A stretch of DNA of 64,000 nucleotides from Gracilimonas sp040882225. GTDB lineage: Bacteria; Bacteroidota; Rhodothermia; Balneolales; Balneolaceae. A program made the translations under genes and the position numbers. How positions within the stretch are numbered: position 1 is the stretch's first letter; each line of letters begins with the position of its first letter. The stretch is taken from NCBI GenBank assembly GCA_040882225.1, contig JBBEBR010000014.1:62001-126000 (forward strand). The letters are read 5' to 3'. Below the pieces are notes generated by a model. It was not told the DNA's origin. It worked only from the letters and a program-made list of their open reading frames with translations, and made no database searches. Positions 1-9,252 of the stretch are shown one piece after another.

Positions 1-861
1 AGTTTTAACGATTGGGAGGCTGGGGAGTATTATCTGCAAGATATAGAAGACAACTGGGTATATAGTTATAACCTAAATGAGCTGATAACAGAAGAAACCG
101 GGGAGCTGGAATTCAAATTTGTTATAACCTCTGCCAAAAATCGTGAGCTGGTAAATGGCGGCTGGGAACGCATTCCCAATCGTAGTATTACCCCTGAAGA
201 TATTAGAAGAGAACAGCCGGTTCTGAATTTTAATAAACCTTGGTCTCCCCTGGTAACGAAAAAACTTAGCTTTCGGTTGAATATGAGCAACCAAAAAGTG
301 TTAGGCTTTTTTGATCCTGATATGGGAGATAAAGTAGCGGTGACAGGCAGCTTTAATAACTGGAATGAGGAGGGAGTACTTTTGGAACCTGCCGAAGATT
401 CCCTTGTATATCAATTTACTTTTCCGGCAGAAGTAAGAAAGCATGAGCCTTTGGTTTATACATATTTGATTATTCCCGGTACAGGCAGAAATGAAAAGGT
501 AGTAATGCCGAATAAAGGCAGAGAATTTATAAATAACCGTTATTACAGAGAAGAATTGGCAACGGAATACTTTAATAACCAAAAGCGGGTACTGCGTGTG
601 GAGCTTACAGAAGAGTGGATAGCACAAAAAACTTTAAAACAAGATGATGTGCTGCATTTAAAGCTAATGTGGAACGGCAGTCAAAGCCGGAATTACAGGA
701 TGGAACCAATGGGAGAAGGAGCTTATGAGACAGCGCTGCAAATACCGGAGACAGCTGCGGATTTGAAAGCTAAAGTGATGGTGAATTATGAGGAAGAAGT
801 TTACGAGCTTAATATAATAAAAGTAGGATTGGAAGGTGGAAGTTTACTCCTAGGAATGTGA
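1..861 (+). CDS. CBM48/AMPK-type glycogen-binding-like protein, C-terminal part
   Basis: The reading frame is open from the first base, so the start lies before the window; 286 residues are visible. The visible part begins SFNDWEAGEYY and, about 110 residues later, has TGSFNNWNEEG. Both resemble the GSFNxW signature of CBM48/AMPK glycogen-binding beta-sandwich domains. A third, weaker domain follows (LMWNGSQSRNYRMEPMGEGAYE). The visible part is therefore two or three tandem beta-sandwich modules with no catalytic motif. CBM48 modules bind alpha-glucans or serve as structural modules; the ligand here is unknown. No T9SS tail or C-terminal anchor is visible. An ATG at 277 is internal, since homologous sequence continues upstream of it. 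The next gene starts 42 bases downstream on the same strand. Confidence 0.7.
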   Translation, partial: SFNDWEAGEYYLQDIEDNWVYSYNLNELITEETGELEFKFVITSAKNRELVNGGWERIPNRSITPEDIRREQPVLNFNKPWSPLVTKKLSFRLNMSNQKVLGFFDPDMGDKVAVTGSFNNWNEEGVLLEPAEDSLVYQFTFPAEVRKHEPLVYTYLIIPGTGRNEKVVMPNKGREFINNRYYREELATEYFNNQKRVLRVELTEEWIAQKTLKQDDVLHLKLMWNGSQSRNYRMEPMGEGAYETALQIPETAADLKAKVMVNYEEEVYELNIIKVGLEGGSLLLGM

Positions 862-903
862 AAACATGAAAAAACAGCCTAAATATTTAAATAAAAATCC
901 TTT

Positions 904-1752
904 ATGAAAACAAAAATTATCTCTCTATTAATCATATTTTTAAGCATTTCAATAAAAGGTTACTCTCAATTTACTTGGTACAATCCTGTAGATGATGAAA
1001 AACAGATTTCAGCTGAATGGACTAAACCTTTTATAGATGAAAATCTGGATCAAAATGATGAAGTTACTTTTTTATCTTCGGTTTTATTCATAAAAGGTTT
1101 TCTACCTGTTAGTGAAAATTTAATTTTCCTTTTTGACCTTCCTTTTTCTCATTGGGGATTTCAAGATGGGGATGGGGTTGATGAGCAGGCTTCACATACT
1201 ACCGTTGGAAATATATATCTTGGCGGACAATTTAAATTGTCTGAAATTTTTAGTGGCTTATCACCTTCAATAGAAACCGGTTTTAGGCTGCCTATTATGC
1301 CAGAGCCTGATTTTCCTGACAAACGGGGATATTTTACAGGATACTATTCAAGCATAGATCGCAGGGAAGCGTTTACTGAAAATATAATTCCCGCAATGGG
1401 TTTCCTTCATCTTGATTATAAAATTAATCCTGTTGCAAGTGTTCGTCTTAGCGGTGGTGCTTCATATTGGATCACGACAAAAAACTCTCCCACAAGTAAT
1501 CAACTTTATCTTACTCAAAGTTTTCAGGTAAATTTTACAACACCGGAACTTGGAGGCAGAATTGGATTAACAGGAAAATACAATGTTGCACCTACTGACT
1601 CTTATCTTTCCAGAGATGATGTAACTCAATTTCATGCAGGCGTTAATAAAAATTTTAAAAGATGGAAGTTGGAGGTTTTTATTAGGACGCCTTTGGAAAA
1701 TCAATTTTTTGAATTAGCCTATGGATCAAAGCTTTCCTTCCAAATTAAGTAA
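904..1752 (+). CDS. predicted outer-membrane or exported beta-rich protein, unknown function
   Basis: 282 residues starting with a clear signal peptide (MKTKIISLLIIFLSISIKGYSQ). The rest lacks long hydrophobic helices and alternates short polar and aromatic strands, for example FRLPIMPEP and VRLSGGASYWI, with repeated Gly/aromatic pairs. This fits a transmembrane beta-barrel of the type often annotated as 'transporter' or MetA-pathway-like outer-membrane protein. I do not recognise a specific family. It lies between the CBM48-like gene and a small exported protein, all on the plus strand with short gaps, so the genes may be co-transcribed. The barrel assignment is inference from composition. 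Confidence 0.6.
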   Translation: MKTKIISLLIIFLSISIKGYSQFTWYNPVDDEKQISAEWTKPFIDENLDQNDEVTFLSSVLFIKGFLPVSENLIFLFDLPFSHWGFQDGDGVDEQASHTTVGNIYLGGQFKLSEIFSGLSPSIETGFRLPIMPEPDFPDKRGYFTGYYSSIDRREAFTENIIPAMGFLHLDYKINPVASVRLSGGASYWITTKNSPTSNQLYLTQSFQVNFTTPELGGRIGLTGKYNVAPTDSYLSRDDVTQFHAGVNKNFKRWKLEVFIRTPLENQFFELAYGSKLSFQIK

Positions 1753-1801
1753 GAAAATATAGTATGCTATTTAATGCCCTTTTTTAATAAAGATAAAATT
1801 C

Positions 1802-2212
1802 ATGAAGCACGAAACTAATTTCCTTATTACGATCATAGTAGCTGTTTTTGCTACTATGACAGACTGTGGGGGAGGCGCACCAGATCCCGAACCAACATTT
1901 GATTATCAGACTGAAATTTTGGAGGTTCGGATACTTCCGGATACTGTGGCAGTTGGAGATACGGTCTTATTTCATTGTGTCATAGAAGATAGCCTTGACC
2001 CGAGCTTTGAATTTAATTGGTTGTTACCTGATGTAGTACTTATACCTGTTAATGGGACTATAAAAGGTTCTAAAGTTAGGTGGAAAGCTCAGAGATATTT
2101 TGGCGCAAATCCTGGTGAAATTGTTGAAGCAAGCTTTGGAGTATTAGTAGATAATGGTGATGAAAGTAAAGATCCCGTCAATGAAACATTCCATTTTTAT
2201 ATAAAACACTGA
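1802..2212 (+). CDS. small exported protein or lipoprotein with Ig-like strand pattern
   Basis: 136 residues. The N-terminus is hydrophobic (LITIIVAVFATMTDCGGG) with a Cys followed by glycines, which could be a relaxed Bacteroidetes-type lipobox. The -3 to -1 residues (M-T-D) are atypical, so lipidation is uncertain. The mature part has the strand pattern of a PKD/Ig-like fold (VRILPDTVAVGDTVLFHCVI), with an aromatic core residue pair in FEFNWLLPD. No enzyme motif is visible. It sits 49 bases after the outer-membrane-like gene and 38 bases before the 1535-residue secreted protein, which suggests a surface-assembly cluster. Function unknown. Confidence 0.6.
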   Translation: MKHETNFLITIIVAVFATMTDCGGGAPDPEPTFDYQTEILEVRILPDTVAVGDTVLFHCVIEDSLDPSFEFNWLLPDVVLIPVNGTIKGSKVRWKAQRYFGANPGEIVEASFGVLVDNGDESKDPVNETFHFYIKH

Positions 2213-2250
2213 TTAACTCGTGATTATTAAGATTAAAATACAGGGTACAT

Positions 2251-5200
2251 ATGAAGAAGTTAAATCAACTTTTTATTATTATTTCTTTAGTAGGCGTATT
2301 CACTACAGATCTTTTAGCTCAAACAAATTGTAATAACGATGGTTGGGTATTACCCTGTAATAAATCGAATAACCGGTTTACATCGGACAATTTTGATATT
2401 CCACGACCTGCGCTTTCCCTTAGGGGTTTTGATAACACTATTCAGGATGAATATGTCCATTTCAGTAGCTCTAAGGTATATGGGGTCCGCCAATTACTGG
2501 AAAAAATATTCGGAATTAACACTTCACAGGATCAATATGCATTAGATCTTTATGAGTTTTACGTATCCAAAGCTGAACTCGAGTTCAAAAATGACTCTAA
2601 TTTTAATAGAGAGTATAATGCTTCAGTCTTGGAAGCTAAAGCATTATTATCATTAATCAGTTACATAATTGAGAAAAATGATAATCCGGGAGGAGTTCTT
2701 GAAGGTGAGAATGTTGATCATACCTATTACAGAAATGAACTAATAAATGAGTTAGAAAATCGGAATAATTTTATCAGAAATGTAAATGCTTCTAGTGCTT
2801 TTAAAAGTGGAAAGTCATTGATGAGATTAGCGAGAGCCTGGGATTTATATCTTGCATTAGAAAATGCCTACGAAGACTTAGGTGGCAATCTCTCAAACTT
2901 ACTAGATGCATCTGATAAGCAGTTTTGGAATAATGAAATTCATAGAGGTATAAAAGAATTATGGCAGGAAACACATAAAAACGTAGTTGATGTCCCTGAA
3001 TGGGTTGATGCAATTACTAATGAATGGGCTGGCACGTTAAACGATTTTGCAGATGTACAACTTCATGAAGTTCAAGCAGGTAATTGGCCACTAATAAGTT
3101 ATGCAGCCCTTGGTGTTGCCGCCTTAGGATTTAATGGGAATTTTTCAACATTTTCGGATGATGATGGCACGATTTTAATTCTCCCACCTACCATTATTGA
3201 TAGAGCAATAAAAGCTGCTGATTTTAAGTATTGGGATAGTAATAACAAAAGGATGAATTATTGGTGGTACCAAACCGGCGAAGGGAAAGAATATTGGGCG
3301 GAAGGAGTTTATTATTTTGAACTTTTACTTCCCCCCCTTATTGAATTTTGGCATGTTATAAGGTCTAATGATATAACAAATTCTGGTAGTAAAATTGAAA
3401 CTGAAAATAATGATCCTTTCAATTTTTCAGGTTTTTTAAATTCTATAAAATGGCACTATAATATTGCCACACCTGATGGAAATACACCACCGTTAGATGA
3501 CGGTAACAAAAAACCAATAGAATCAGCAGGACTACTTAGTTGGGATGCCAGCTATGGGAATCATGACCTTGGAAAAAAATTCGCTTATATTCGAGATTTG
3601 CCTGAGATAAGTTCCTTTTTAGATAATGTTAATAGAAACAATTCCAGGTTAGTAGAAATTTCATATCCCCACGTGCAAGAAAATCAAGGCACAACTTGGG
3701 AAGAAGTATATGGGAATGAAGGATCTTCCGAAACATTAGCTCAACAAACTATAGTAAGGAAAAAAGATTCGGATGGAACAATGCACTATCTATTAATGAA
3801 TGGTGAGAGAGGTGCCGCAATTACAAGTGGAGAAGGACATGAACAGGTAGATCAACTGCAATTACTTTATTATGTAGACGAACCTGGAGAAAAGGAAAAC
3901 TCCTATTTAATGGATACGGGCTATGATTCCGGCAGTCCTAAAGATAATAGTACCTGGAACCACTATAATTTACATAATGTGCTAAGTTATAATAACGCCC
4001 CTGATGGAGGATATAACGGACCGAGTAGATCTCTTTTGAAAAAAAGAAAGGTTGCGGAGCACGCTTCAGTTGAGCATCTTTATTTTGATAACTATGTTAA
4101 TATTATTCATATCTATGGGCAATTGCCAATTACACATTATAATTATATTGGTCAATCTATTTATTATTCAAAGTATAAAAGAAATACCTTATTTATAACA
4201 GAGGACACAGATAATAATATCCCTTCCTATATAATTGATTCAAATGCCGATGAAGTATATCCAGGGAATTTAGCTTGGTCAGAAAAACAAAGAAATGTAA
4301 TTAGTATGAAATATTATTCTGATACAAATATATTGGAACCAAACAATTTATTTGTGTATAGAAAGTTTTGTCATACATGTAAAGGCGCAAGTAAGGATTT
4401 ATATATATACATGGAGCCAGTTGAGGCTCTTCCCAGAACTGAGTTGTACACAACCCAGATGGGCACTAATTTATTAGTAAGAGAAAAAAATAACCAAGAT
4501 ATTGGCAATCCCGATGACAAAAATGGATACTACGCATCTTCACATGGATTGAACTACTATAATGATTTTAGTAGATCGTGGACTTCTGTTGCATATCTAC
4601 AAGTAAATAATTTAAGGCCTACCCCGCCTGCAAAACAAATAAATTATTCTTCCACAAATTACAAAAGACCATATCAGGTTTGGGCCTATCAGCATAATGC
4701 AAATATTGTAGATATTTATATTAAAAGAGCAAAACCTAATAATGAAAGCTTGAGTAATGCTCTATCTTTTTCTCTTTCAGGTTTTAATAATCAACAGTTT
4801 TCTCTTACAGGAGGTAAGCAAGTTGGTTTTGCGAGGTTAGTAAAAGTTGGATCATCCTGGGAAATTGACAATGATTACAAAGTAAATATAGAACAAAAAG
4901 ATTTTTTCTTTACTACCAACCAGAGTATAGATGATGTTTCCTATTCATCTGGATCTACAATTACTATTTCCGACAACGTAACCCTCACCATAACCGGCAA
5001 TGTACAATTATATAATACAGAAGTACGATTAGGGCAAAACGCCCGTATAGAAGTTCGGGATGGTGGTAATATATTTTCAAATGGCAGTACCTTTGAAAGA
5101 CTTAACTCAAGCAAGCGTTTCGATGGTGTTTATTTATATACAAGCGGTAATTATTTTGAAAACACTACTATAGAAGGAGGGGAATATGGAATTTATTCGC

Positions 5201-6858
5201 AAGGGTTGCTTGGTTATAACAATGGGGCTAATAATCTATTTATAGAAAACAGCGAAATCAAAAATAATCTGTATGGTATTTATTTAAGGCTAAGCCATCT
5301 CGCTTTGATTCGTGGTACAAAAATAAGCAACAATGCCAATTATGGAATTAAACTTTCTAATTCGCAGGATGTCCGCATTGCCGGTATTTATGATCCTTAT
5401 GAAGAGGAATATACACGCAGTGAAATATCATTTAACGGTAGCGGCTCAAATGGCTTGCATGTAATTGGTTATTCTACCATAGATGTTGCCCATACCGATA
5501 TTGTATATAATTCTCCGAATGGGGTTTATATAGATAATACATCAAAAGCCTATCTTGGTGAACAAAACGGAGATCCTTTAACTACACAAAATGTATTCGA
5601 TTACAATTCAAGTGATCTATACATTTATAATTTAGCCAGAACTTATACCGTTTATACTTCATCGGCTTGGACAGTACCTGCTCGCGAAAATTACTGGCGC
5701 ATGGGCTATGAGCCTGATGGGGGGAAATTTTTCGGGGAAGTTGATTCCGATGATTATTTAACAGACGATCCTCGTTATCCTAATGGAGGGTGTGAATTTC
5801 ACTGCATTCAAAATGATGATGGAGAGGACATTCCTGAGCTGGTGCTATCCGCTTCTATGGCACAGAATGTAGCCGGGCAGGCAAAAGCAGATAATACCGA
5901 AGAGCCGCAACAACTTGTAAATACTTCAATAAAACTGCTTGAGCTCGAAAACAGAATGCACGCCAATCCCAATTCAGCATACATCGCGGGTATGTTGAAG
6001 TCCTATCACGGCCTCCTGAATCGGGTTGATAAAAACCAGCTTAAAAACAGCAGGGGGAAATTAAGAAACAATAGAAACTCCTGGCTTAAAAAATATCATA
6101 AGTTATACGGTTTAGAAGCGGACTCATTACCGCAGGAAGAATTCTTTGCTGCTCGGAATAATTTCGATAAGAAAGATCTGCCTATAGGAGAAAAGGATAC
6201 TGATATAATGCAGCATAAAGAGACCGTTAAACAAATAGGTGAAACGGTGTTACTTTTGGAAGTTGAAGATGCGCTGAGAGTCGGAAATTTTCAAAGAATC
6301 TTTCATTTGTATGAAAAATACGGCCCTCATATACTAAATAAAGATAATGAAGCAGCTTTACTTACCGCTTTGGCAACCGCCTATGAAATGGCGGGAGAAT
6401 ACGGCAAAGCCATAGGCAGTATTGAAGAAATGCTTTCTATAGACGCCGACCCAGGTTTTCAACATTTATATCATGCACCGGATTTTACCGAAGAACTGGC
6501 TTACCTGAAGCCATTAATGGAGCGGGAAAATCAAGTGGTTGAGTTCAGTAAAGCCGTTGCTGAAAAACAAAAATTAAACGATAAAGACCTGCCAAATGAA
6601 TTTGTTTTGAATAATGCCTATCCCAATCCATTCAATCCCTCCACTGTCATTCCATTTGTGCTTCCTGAAGATGGCAAGGTACGTATTGAAGTATTCGATG
6701 TTACCGGAAGATTGGTATCGGTGTTAGCTAACCAAAAGTATCAGAGTGGTTCTCATGAAGTACGTTTTGATGCAGGCCATTTATCCAGCGGAATGTATCT
6801 GCTGCGGGCGCAATATGGTGGAGTTACAGAAACACAAAAGATTACATTGGTTAAGTAA
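2251..6858 (+). CDS. large secreted multidomain protein: toroid-like N-terminus, parallel beta-helix, T9SS sorting domain
   Basis: 1535 residues. Residues 1-24 are a signal peptide ending LLAQ. Residues about 60-400 are helix-rich, with motifs such as RLARAWDLYLALENAY, GNWPLISYAALGVAALGF and YWAEGVYYFELLLPP. These recall the alpha/alpha-toroid of heparinase II/III-like polysaccharide lyases. Residues about 500-880 look beta-rich. Residues about 915-1145 have NosD-like beta-helix turns (GIYLRLSHLALIRGTKISNN). Residues about 1220-1440 are helical with a TPR-like part (ALATAYEMAGEYGKAI). The last 85 residues are a T9SS type A sorting domain (NAYPNPFNPSTVIPF ... GMYLLRAQ). The protein is probably exported to the cell surface by T9SS. 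A polysaccharide-lyase role is inference from a weak resemblance; catalytic residues could not be assigned. A terminator follows at 6881. Confidence 0.75.
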   Translation: MKKLNQLFIIISLVGVFTTDLLAQTNCNNDGWVLPCNKSNNRFTSDNFDIPRPALSLRGFDNTIQDEYVHFSSSKVYGVRQLLEKIFGINTSQDQYALDLYEFYVSKAELEFKNDSNFNREYNASVLEAKALLSLISYIIEKNDNPGGVLEGENVDHTYYRNELINELENRNNFIRNVNASSAFKSGKSLMRLARAWDLYLALENAYEDLGGNLSNLLDASDKQFWNNEIHRGIKELWQETHKNVVDVPEWVDAITNEWAGTLNDFADVQLHEVQAGNWPLISYAALGVAALGFNGNFSTFSDDDGTILILPPTIIDRAIKAADFKYWDSNNKRMNYWWYQTGEGKEYWAEGVYYFELLLPPLIEFWHVIRSNDITNSGSKIETENNDPFNFSGFLNSIKWHYNIATPDGNTPPLDDGNKKPIESAGLLSWDASYGNHDLGKKFAYIRDLPEISSFLDNVNRNNSRLVEISYPHVQENQGTTWEEVYGNEGSSETLAQQTIVRKKDSDGTMHYLLMNGERGAAITSGEGHEQVDQLQLLYYVDEPGEKENSYLMDTGYDSGSPKDNSTWNHYNLHNVLSYNNAPDGGYNGPSRSLLKKRKVAEHASVEHLYFDNYVNIIHIYGQLPITHYNYIGQSIYYSKYKRNTLFITEDTDNNIPSYIIDSNADEVYPGNLAWSEKQRNVISMKYYSDTNILEPNNLFVYRKFCHTCKGASKDLYIYMEPVEALPRTELYTTQMGTNLLVREKNNQDIGNPDDKNGYYASSHGLNYYNDFSRSWTSVAYLQVNNLRPTPPAKQINYSSTNYKRPYQVWAYQHNANIVDIYIKRAKPNNESLSNALSFSLSGFNNQQFSLTGGKQVGFARLVKVGSSWEIDNDYKVNIEQKDFFFTTNQSIDDVSYSSGSTITISDNVTLTITGNVQLYNTEVRLGQNARIEVRDGGNIFSNGSTFERLNSSKRFDGVYLYTSGNYFENTTIEGGEYGIYSQGLLGYNNGANNLFIENSEIKNNLYGIYLRLSHLALIRGTKISNNANYGIKLSNSQDVRIAGIYDPYEEEYTRSEISFNGSGSNGLHVIGYSTIDVAHTDIVYNSPNGVYIDNTSKAYLGEQNGDPLTTQNVFDYNSSDLYIYNLARTYTVYTSSAWTVPARENYWRMGYEPDGGKFFGEVDSDDYLTDDPRYPNGGCEFHCIQNDDGEDIPELVLSASMAQNVAGQAKADNTEEPQQLVNTSIKLLELENRMHANPNSAYIAGMLKSYHGLLNRVDKNQLKNSRGKLRNNRNSWLKKYHKLYGLEADSLPQEEFFAARNNFDKKDLPIGEKDTDIMQHKETVKQIGETVLLLEVEDALRVGNFQRIFHLYEKYGPHILNKDNEAALLTALATAYEMAGEYGKAIGSIEEMLSIDADPGFQHLYHAPDFTEELAYLKPLMERENQVVEFSKAVAEKQKLNDKDLPNEFVLNNAYPNPFNPSTVIPFVLPEDGKVRIEVFDVTGRLVSVLANQKYQSGSHEVRFDAGHLSSGMYLLRAQYGGVTETQKITLVK

Positions 6859-6880
6859 TTCTTGGAATAAAAGGAGAATA

Positions 6881-6915
6881 AAACTCGGGCATCTATTGTT
6901 CCGAGTTTTATTTTT
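6881..6915 (+). terminator. rho-independent terminator
   Basis: An 8-bp perfect stem AAACTCGG / CCGAGTTT (6881-6888 with 6901-6908), a 12-base loop, then TATTTTT. It follows the stop of the 1535-residue gene and ends only a few bases before the ATG of the next gene, which therefore has almost no leader of its own. Confidence 0.75.
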
Positions 6916-6918
6916 AGA

Positions 6919-8706
6919 ATGAAAAAACTCATTTCTGTTTTTGTTTGCATTTCCATTGCCATTATTACAATTGACCCTTTAGGCTATTACCTATCCATTA
7001 CTTTAAAGCACCACATGTTTATAGTTTTTGCCCCGGTGCTTTTACTCTCGGCAATTTGGTATCAAAAGAAATGGATAGTTGGCCTTATTCCTTTTTTGTT
7101 TTTGATAAGGATAATATGGCTTGGTTTAACAAATCCGGAATGGGTAACTCACCCGGGAAATGATTCATTTTTCCTGTACCTGAACTTACTGTTGGTCTTA
7201 TTTGCTGCGTCGCAATTAAAACTTATCGATTATGGACATCTTTTTTTTGGATCACTCTATTTTATTGGAATTGTAGAAACTATCATTGGTATATGGCAGC
7301 TATCTATCTATGTTCCAAACCCCACAGTACCTTTAAAGACCGCTATGGTTGGAACATTAGGGACTTCAAATGGACTTGGTTTACTGCTGGTTTTATCCGT
7401 TATATCGGGAAGTGTTCTTTTTAAAAAAGCTTCAGAAAAGTGGATTCATATCAGTATCACAGCGGGCTTGCTATTTATTTTGTTGGGTATAATGTTAACA
7501 GAAAGCCGTGGTGCTGTACTGGCTTTATTAGTGGCGGGATTTTTAATTGGCTTCATACTTTTTTATAACGCAGAAAACAGTGTTACACAAGTTATAAAGA
7601 GATATAAAATTGCTACAGGTGTAACTGCCCTTATATTATTAATTGGAGTAGTCTATGGATTATATACTATTGACCGAGCCTCTTCTGAAGGCAGGTTGAT
7701 GATTTGGCATATAAGCTGGGATATGTTTCAAGAACAACCGGTAACAGGTGTAGGTCATGGAAATTATGCGGTGAAGTATCTGGATTATCAAGCTGATTTT
7801 TTATCAGAAGCTGAGCATGTTCACCTTCAAGACAAAGCTGCCAATCTTAAACAGGCTCATAATGAATTCTTTCAAGCATTCGCGGAGGGAGGAATTATTG
7901 GCGGAATCTTTTTTCTCTTAATCTGGCTGTTGCCATTCATTTATGGATTAAAGTATGTACTTCATGCCAACCAAAAAGATTGGAAATTTATAGGTGTGAT
8001 TGGAATACATGCTGCCATTCTCACGCACAGCTTAGTTGACTCTCCATTGCATGTATTTCCGGTGACGCTTATCGGCTATATAAATTTTATGATGATTCCA
8101 ATGCCTGAATGGCAAATCAAATTAACATCATTCTGGAAAAAACTACTCATTATAGTGTTAGTAATTTTTACGTGTCTTATGGCTTTTAGAGCAAAGCGGC
8201 TTTATTCGGCACGTTATGCTTTAAATCAAGGGCTAAAATTTGCAAGTCAATTGGAATGGGAACCCGCAGTTATTCATTATCAACTGGCATTGAATAAATT
8301 TGGGAAAAAGGGCGAACTCGAACATTATCTGGGAGCCGCGATGGTCTTTAACGAGCAATATACCAAAGGAATATATTATCTCAACCAGGCCAAAAAAGAT
8401 TTTAACGACCGTAATATTTACCTGATGGAAAGTTATGCTAATTTAAAACTGAAAAAGTATGAGGAAGCTGAGCATTTGGCTAAACAGGCTTTAAGAATGT
8501 TTCCCGATCATCTGGCTCCGCATTTATTGCTGGGTGAGATTTATTATCATCTGGATGAAATCGAGAAATCAAAATCATCCCTCAGAAAATGCATCACTAT
8601 GGAAACTCATATCATTTCCCATGAAGTTGAGCAAATAAGCAGAGATGCTGAAGCTTACTGGAGAAATACTTACGGGGAAAATATTGACAGGCGTAGCCAA
8701 AATTAG
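6919..8706 (+). CDS. O-antigen ligase / Wzy-like polymerase with C-terminal TPR region
   Basis: 595 residues. About the first 420 contain 10-12 hydrophobic membrane segments, with LTESRGAVLALLVAGF and a large extracytoplasmic loop containing GVGHGNYAVKYLDYQ and KQAHNEFFQAFAEGG. That arrangement is typical of the Wzy_C/RfaL O-antigen ligase superfamily, which transfers or polymerises lipid-linked glycans at the outer face of the inner membrane. Residues about 430-570 are tandem TPR helices (YEEAEHLAKQALRMFPDHLAPHLLLGEIYYH). TPR tails also occur in O-glycan ligases that modify proteins, so the substrate (LPS, capsule or protein) is open. The ATG lies 3-4 bases after the terminator T-run with no visible Shine-Dalgarno sequence. 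Confidence 0.8.
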   Translation: MKKLISVFVCISIAIITIDPLGYYLSITLKHHMFIVFAPVLLLSAIWYQKKWIVGLIPFLFLIRIIWLGLTNPEWVTHPGNDSFFLYLNLLLVLFAASQLKLIDYGHLFFGSLYFIGIVETIIGIWQLSIYVPNPTVPLKTAMVGTLGTSNGLGLLLVLSVISGSVLFKKASEKWIHISITAGLLFILLGIMLTESRGAVLALLVAGFLIGFILFYNAENSVTQVIKRYKIATGVTALILLIGVVYGLYTIDRASSEGRLMIWHISWDMFQEQPVTGVGHGNYAVKYLDYQADFLSEAEHVHLQDKAANLKQAHNEFFQAFAEGGIIGGIFFLLIWLLPFIYGLKYVLHANQKDWKFIGVIGIHAAILTHSLVDSPLHVFPVTLIGYINFMMIPMPEWQIKLTSFWKKLLIIVLVIFTCLMAFRAKRLYSARYALNQGLKFASQLEWEPAVIHYQLALNKFGKKGELEHYLGAAMVFNEQYTKGIYYLNQAKKDFNDRNIYLMESYANLKLKKYEEAEHLAKQALRMFPDHLAPHLLLGEIYYHLDEIEKSKSSLRKCITMETHIISHEVEQISRDAEAYWRNTYGENIDRRSQN

Positions 8707-8724
8707 GAATATGAACGCAATCTA

Positions 8725-9162
8725 TTATCCCGGATAACCACCGCCTATGTAAGTACGGAGTGAATCAATTTCAACTTCTTGCTTTTCGATGGTTACTTTA
8801 ACCACATCACCGATAGAAATTACGCCAACTATCATCTCGGAATCCAGAACGGGAAGATGGCGAATTTTCTTATCCGTCATAAGTTGCATGCACAGGTTTA
8901 CGCTGTCAGAAGAAGAAACCCTGAACACTTTCTCGGTCATTATTTCGTGTACTTTTGTGTTTTTTGATGTGCGGCCCTTCAAAATCACCTTGTTTCGATA
9001 ATCTCTTTCTGAGATTATGCCAACTAAAACATCGCCTTCTGTAACCAGCAATGCGCCAATGTTATGTTCTGCCATTTTCTCTATAGCGGCATACACGGTT
9101 TCATTTGGTTCTATGGAATGTATTTCATTTCCTTTCTTACTTAATAGTTCTTTTACCTGCAT
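8725..9162 (-). CDS. CBS-domain pair protein
   Basis: 145 residues made almost entirely of two CBS motifs. The first spans about 10-65 (ETVYAAIEKMAEHNIGALLV ... GIISERDY) and the second about 75-130 (IMTEKVFRVSSSD ... IRHLPVLDSEMIVGVISIGD). A CBS pair forms a Bateman module that binds adenosyl ligands (AMP, ATP, SAM or NAD) and here stands alone, as in IMPDH-related stand-alone CBS proteins. The start is supported by AAAGGGAG about 8 bases upstream. It converges with the O-antigen ligase gene (18-base gap). The ligand and partner are not evident. Confidence 0.9.
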   Translation of the reverse strand: MQVKELLSKKGNEIHSIEPNETVYAAIEKMAEHNIGALLVTEGDVLVGIISERDYRNKVILKGRTSKNTKVHEIMTEKVFRVSSSDSVNLCMQLMTDKKIRHLPVLDSEMIVGVISIGDVVKVTIEKQEVEIDSLRTYIGGGYPG

Positions 9163-9252
9163 ATAATCTCCCTTTGCGTTTTGGGTTAACTCAATAAACA
9201 GAAATTTTAGACTTTTGCAAGAAAATGATAAATATTTTCTGTGTTAATTTTC

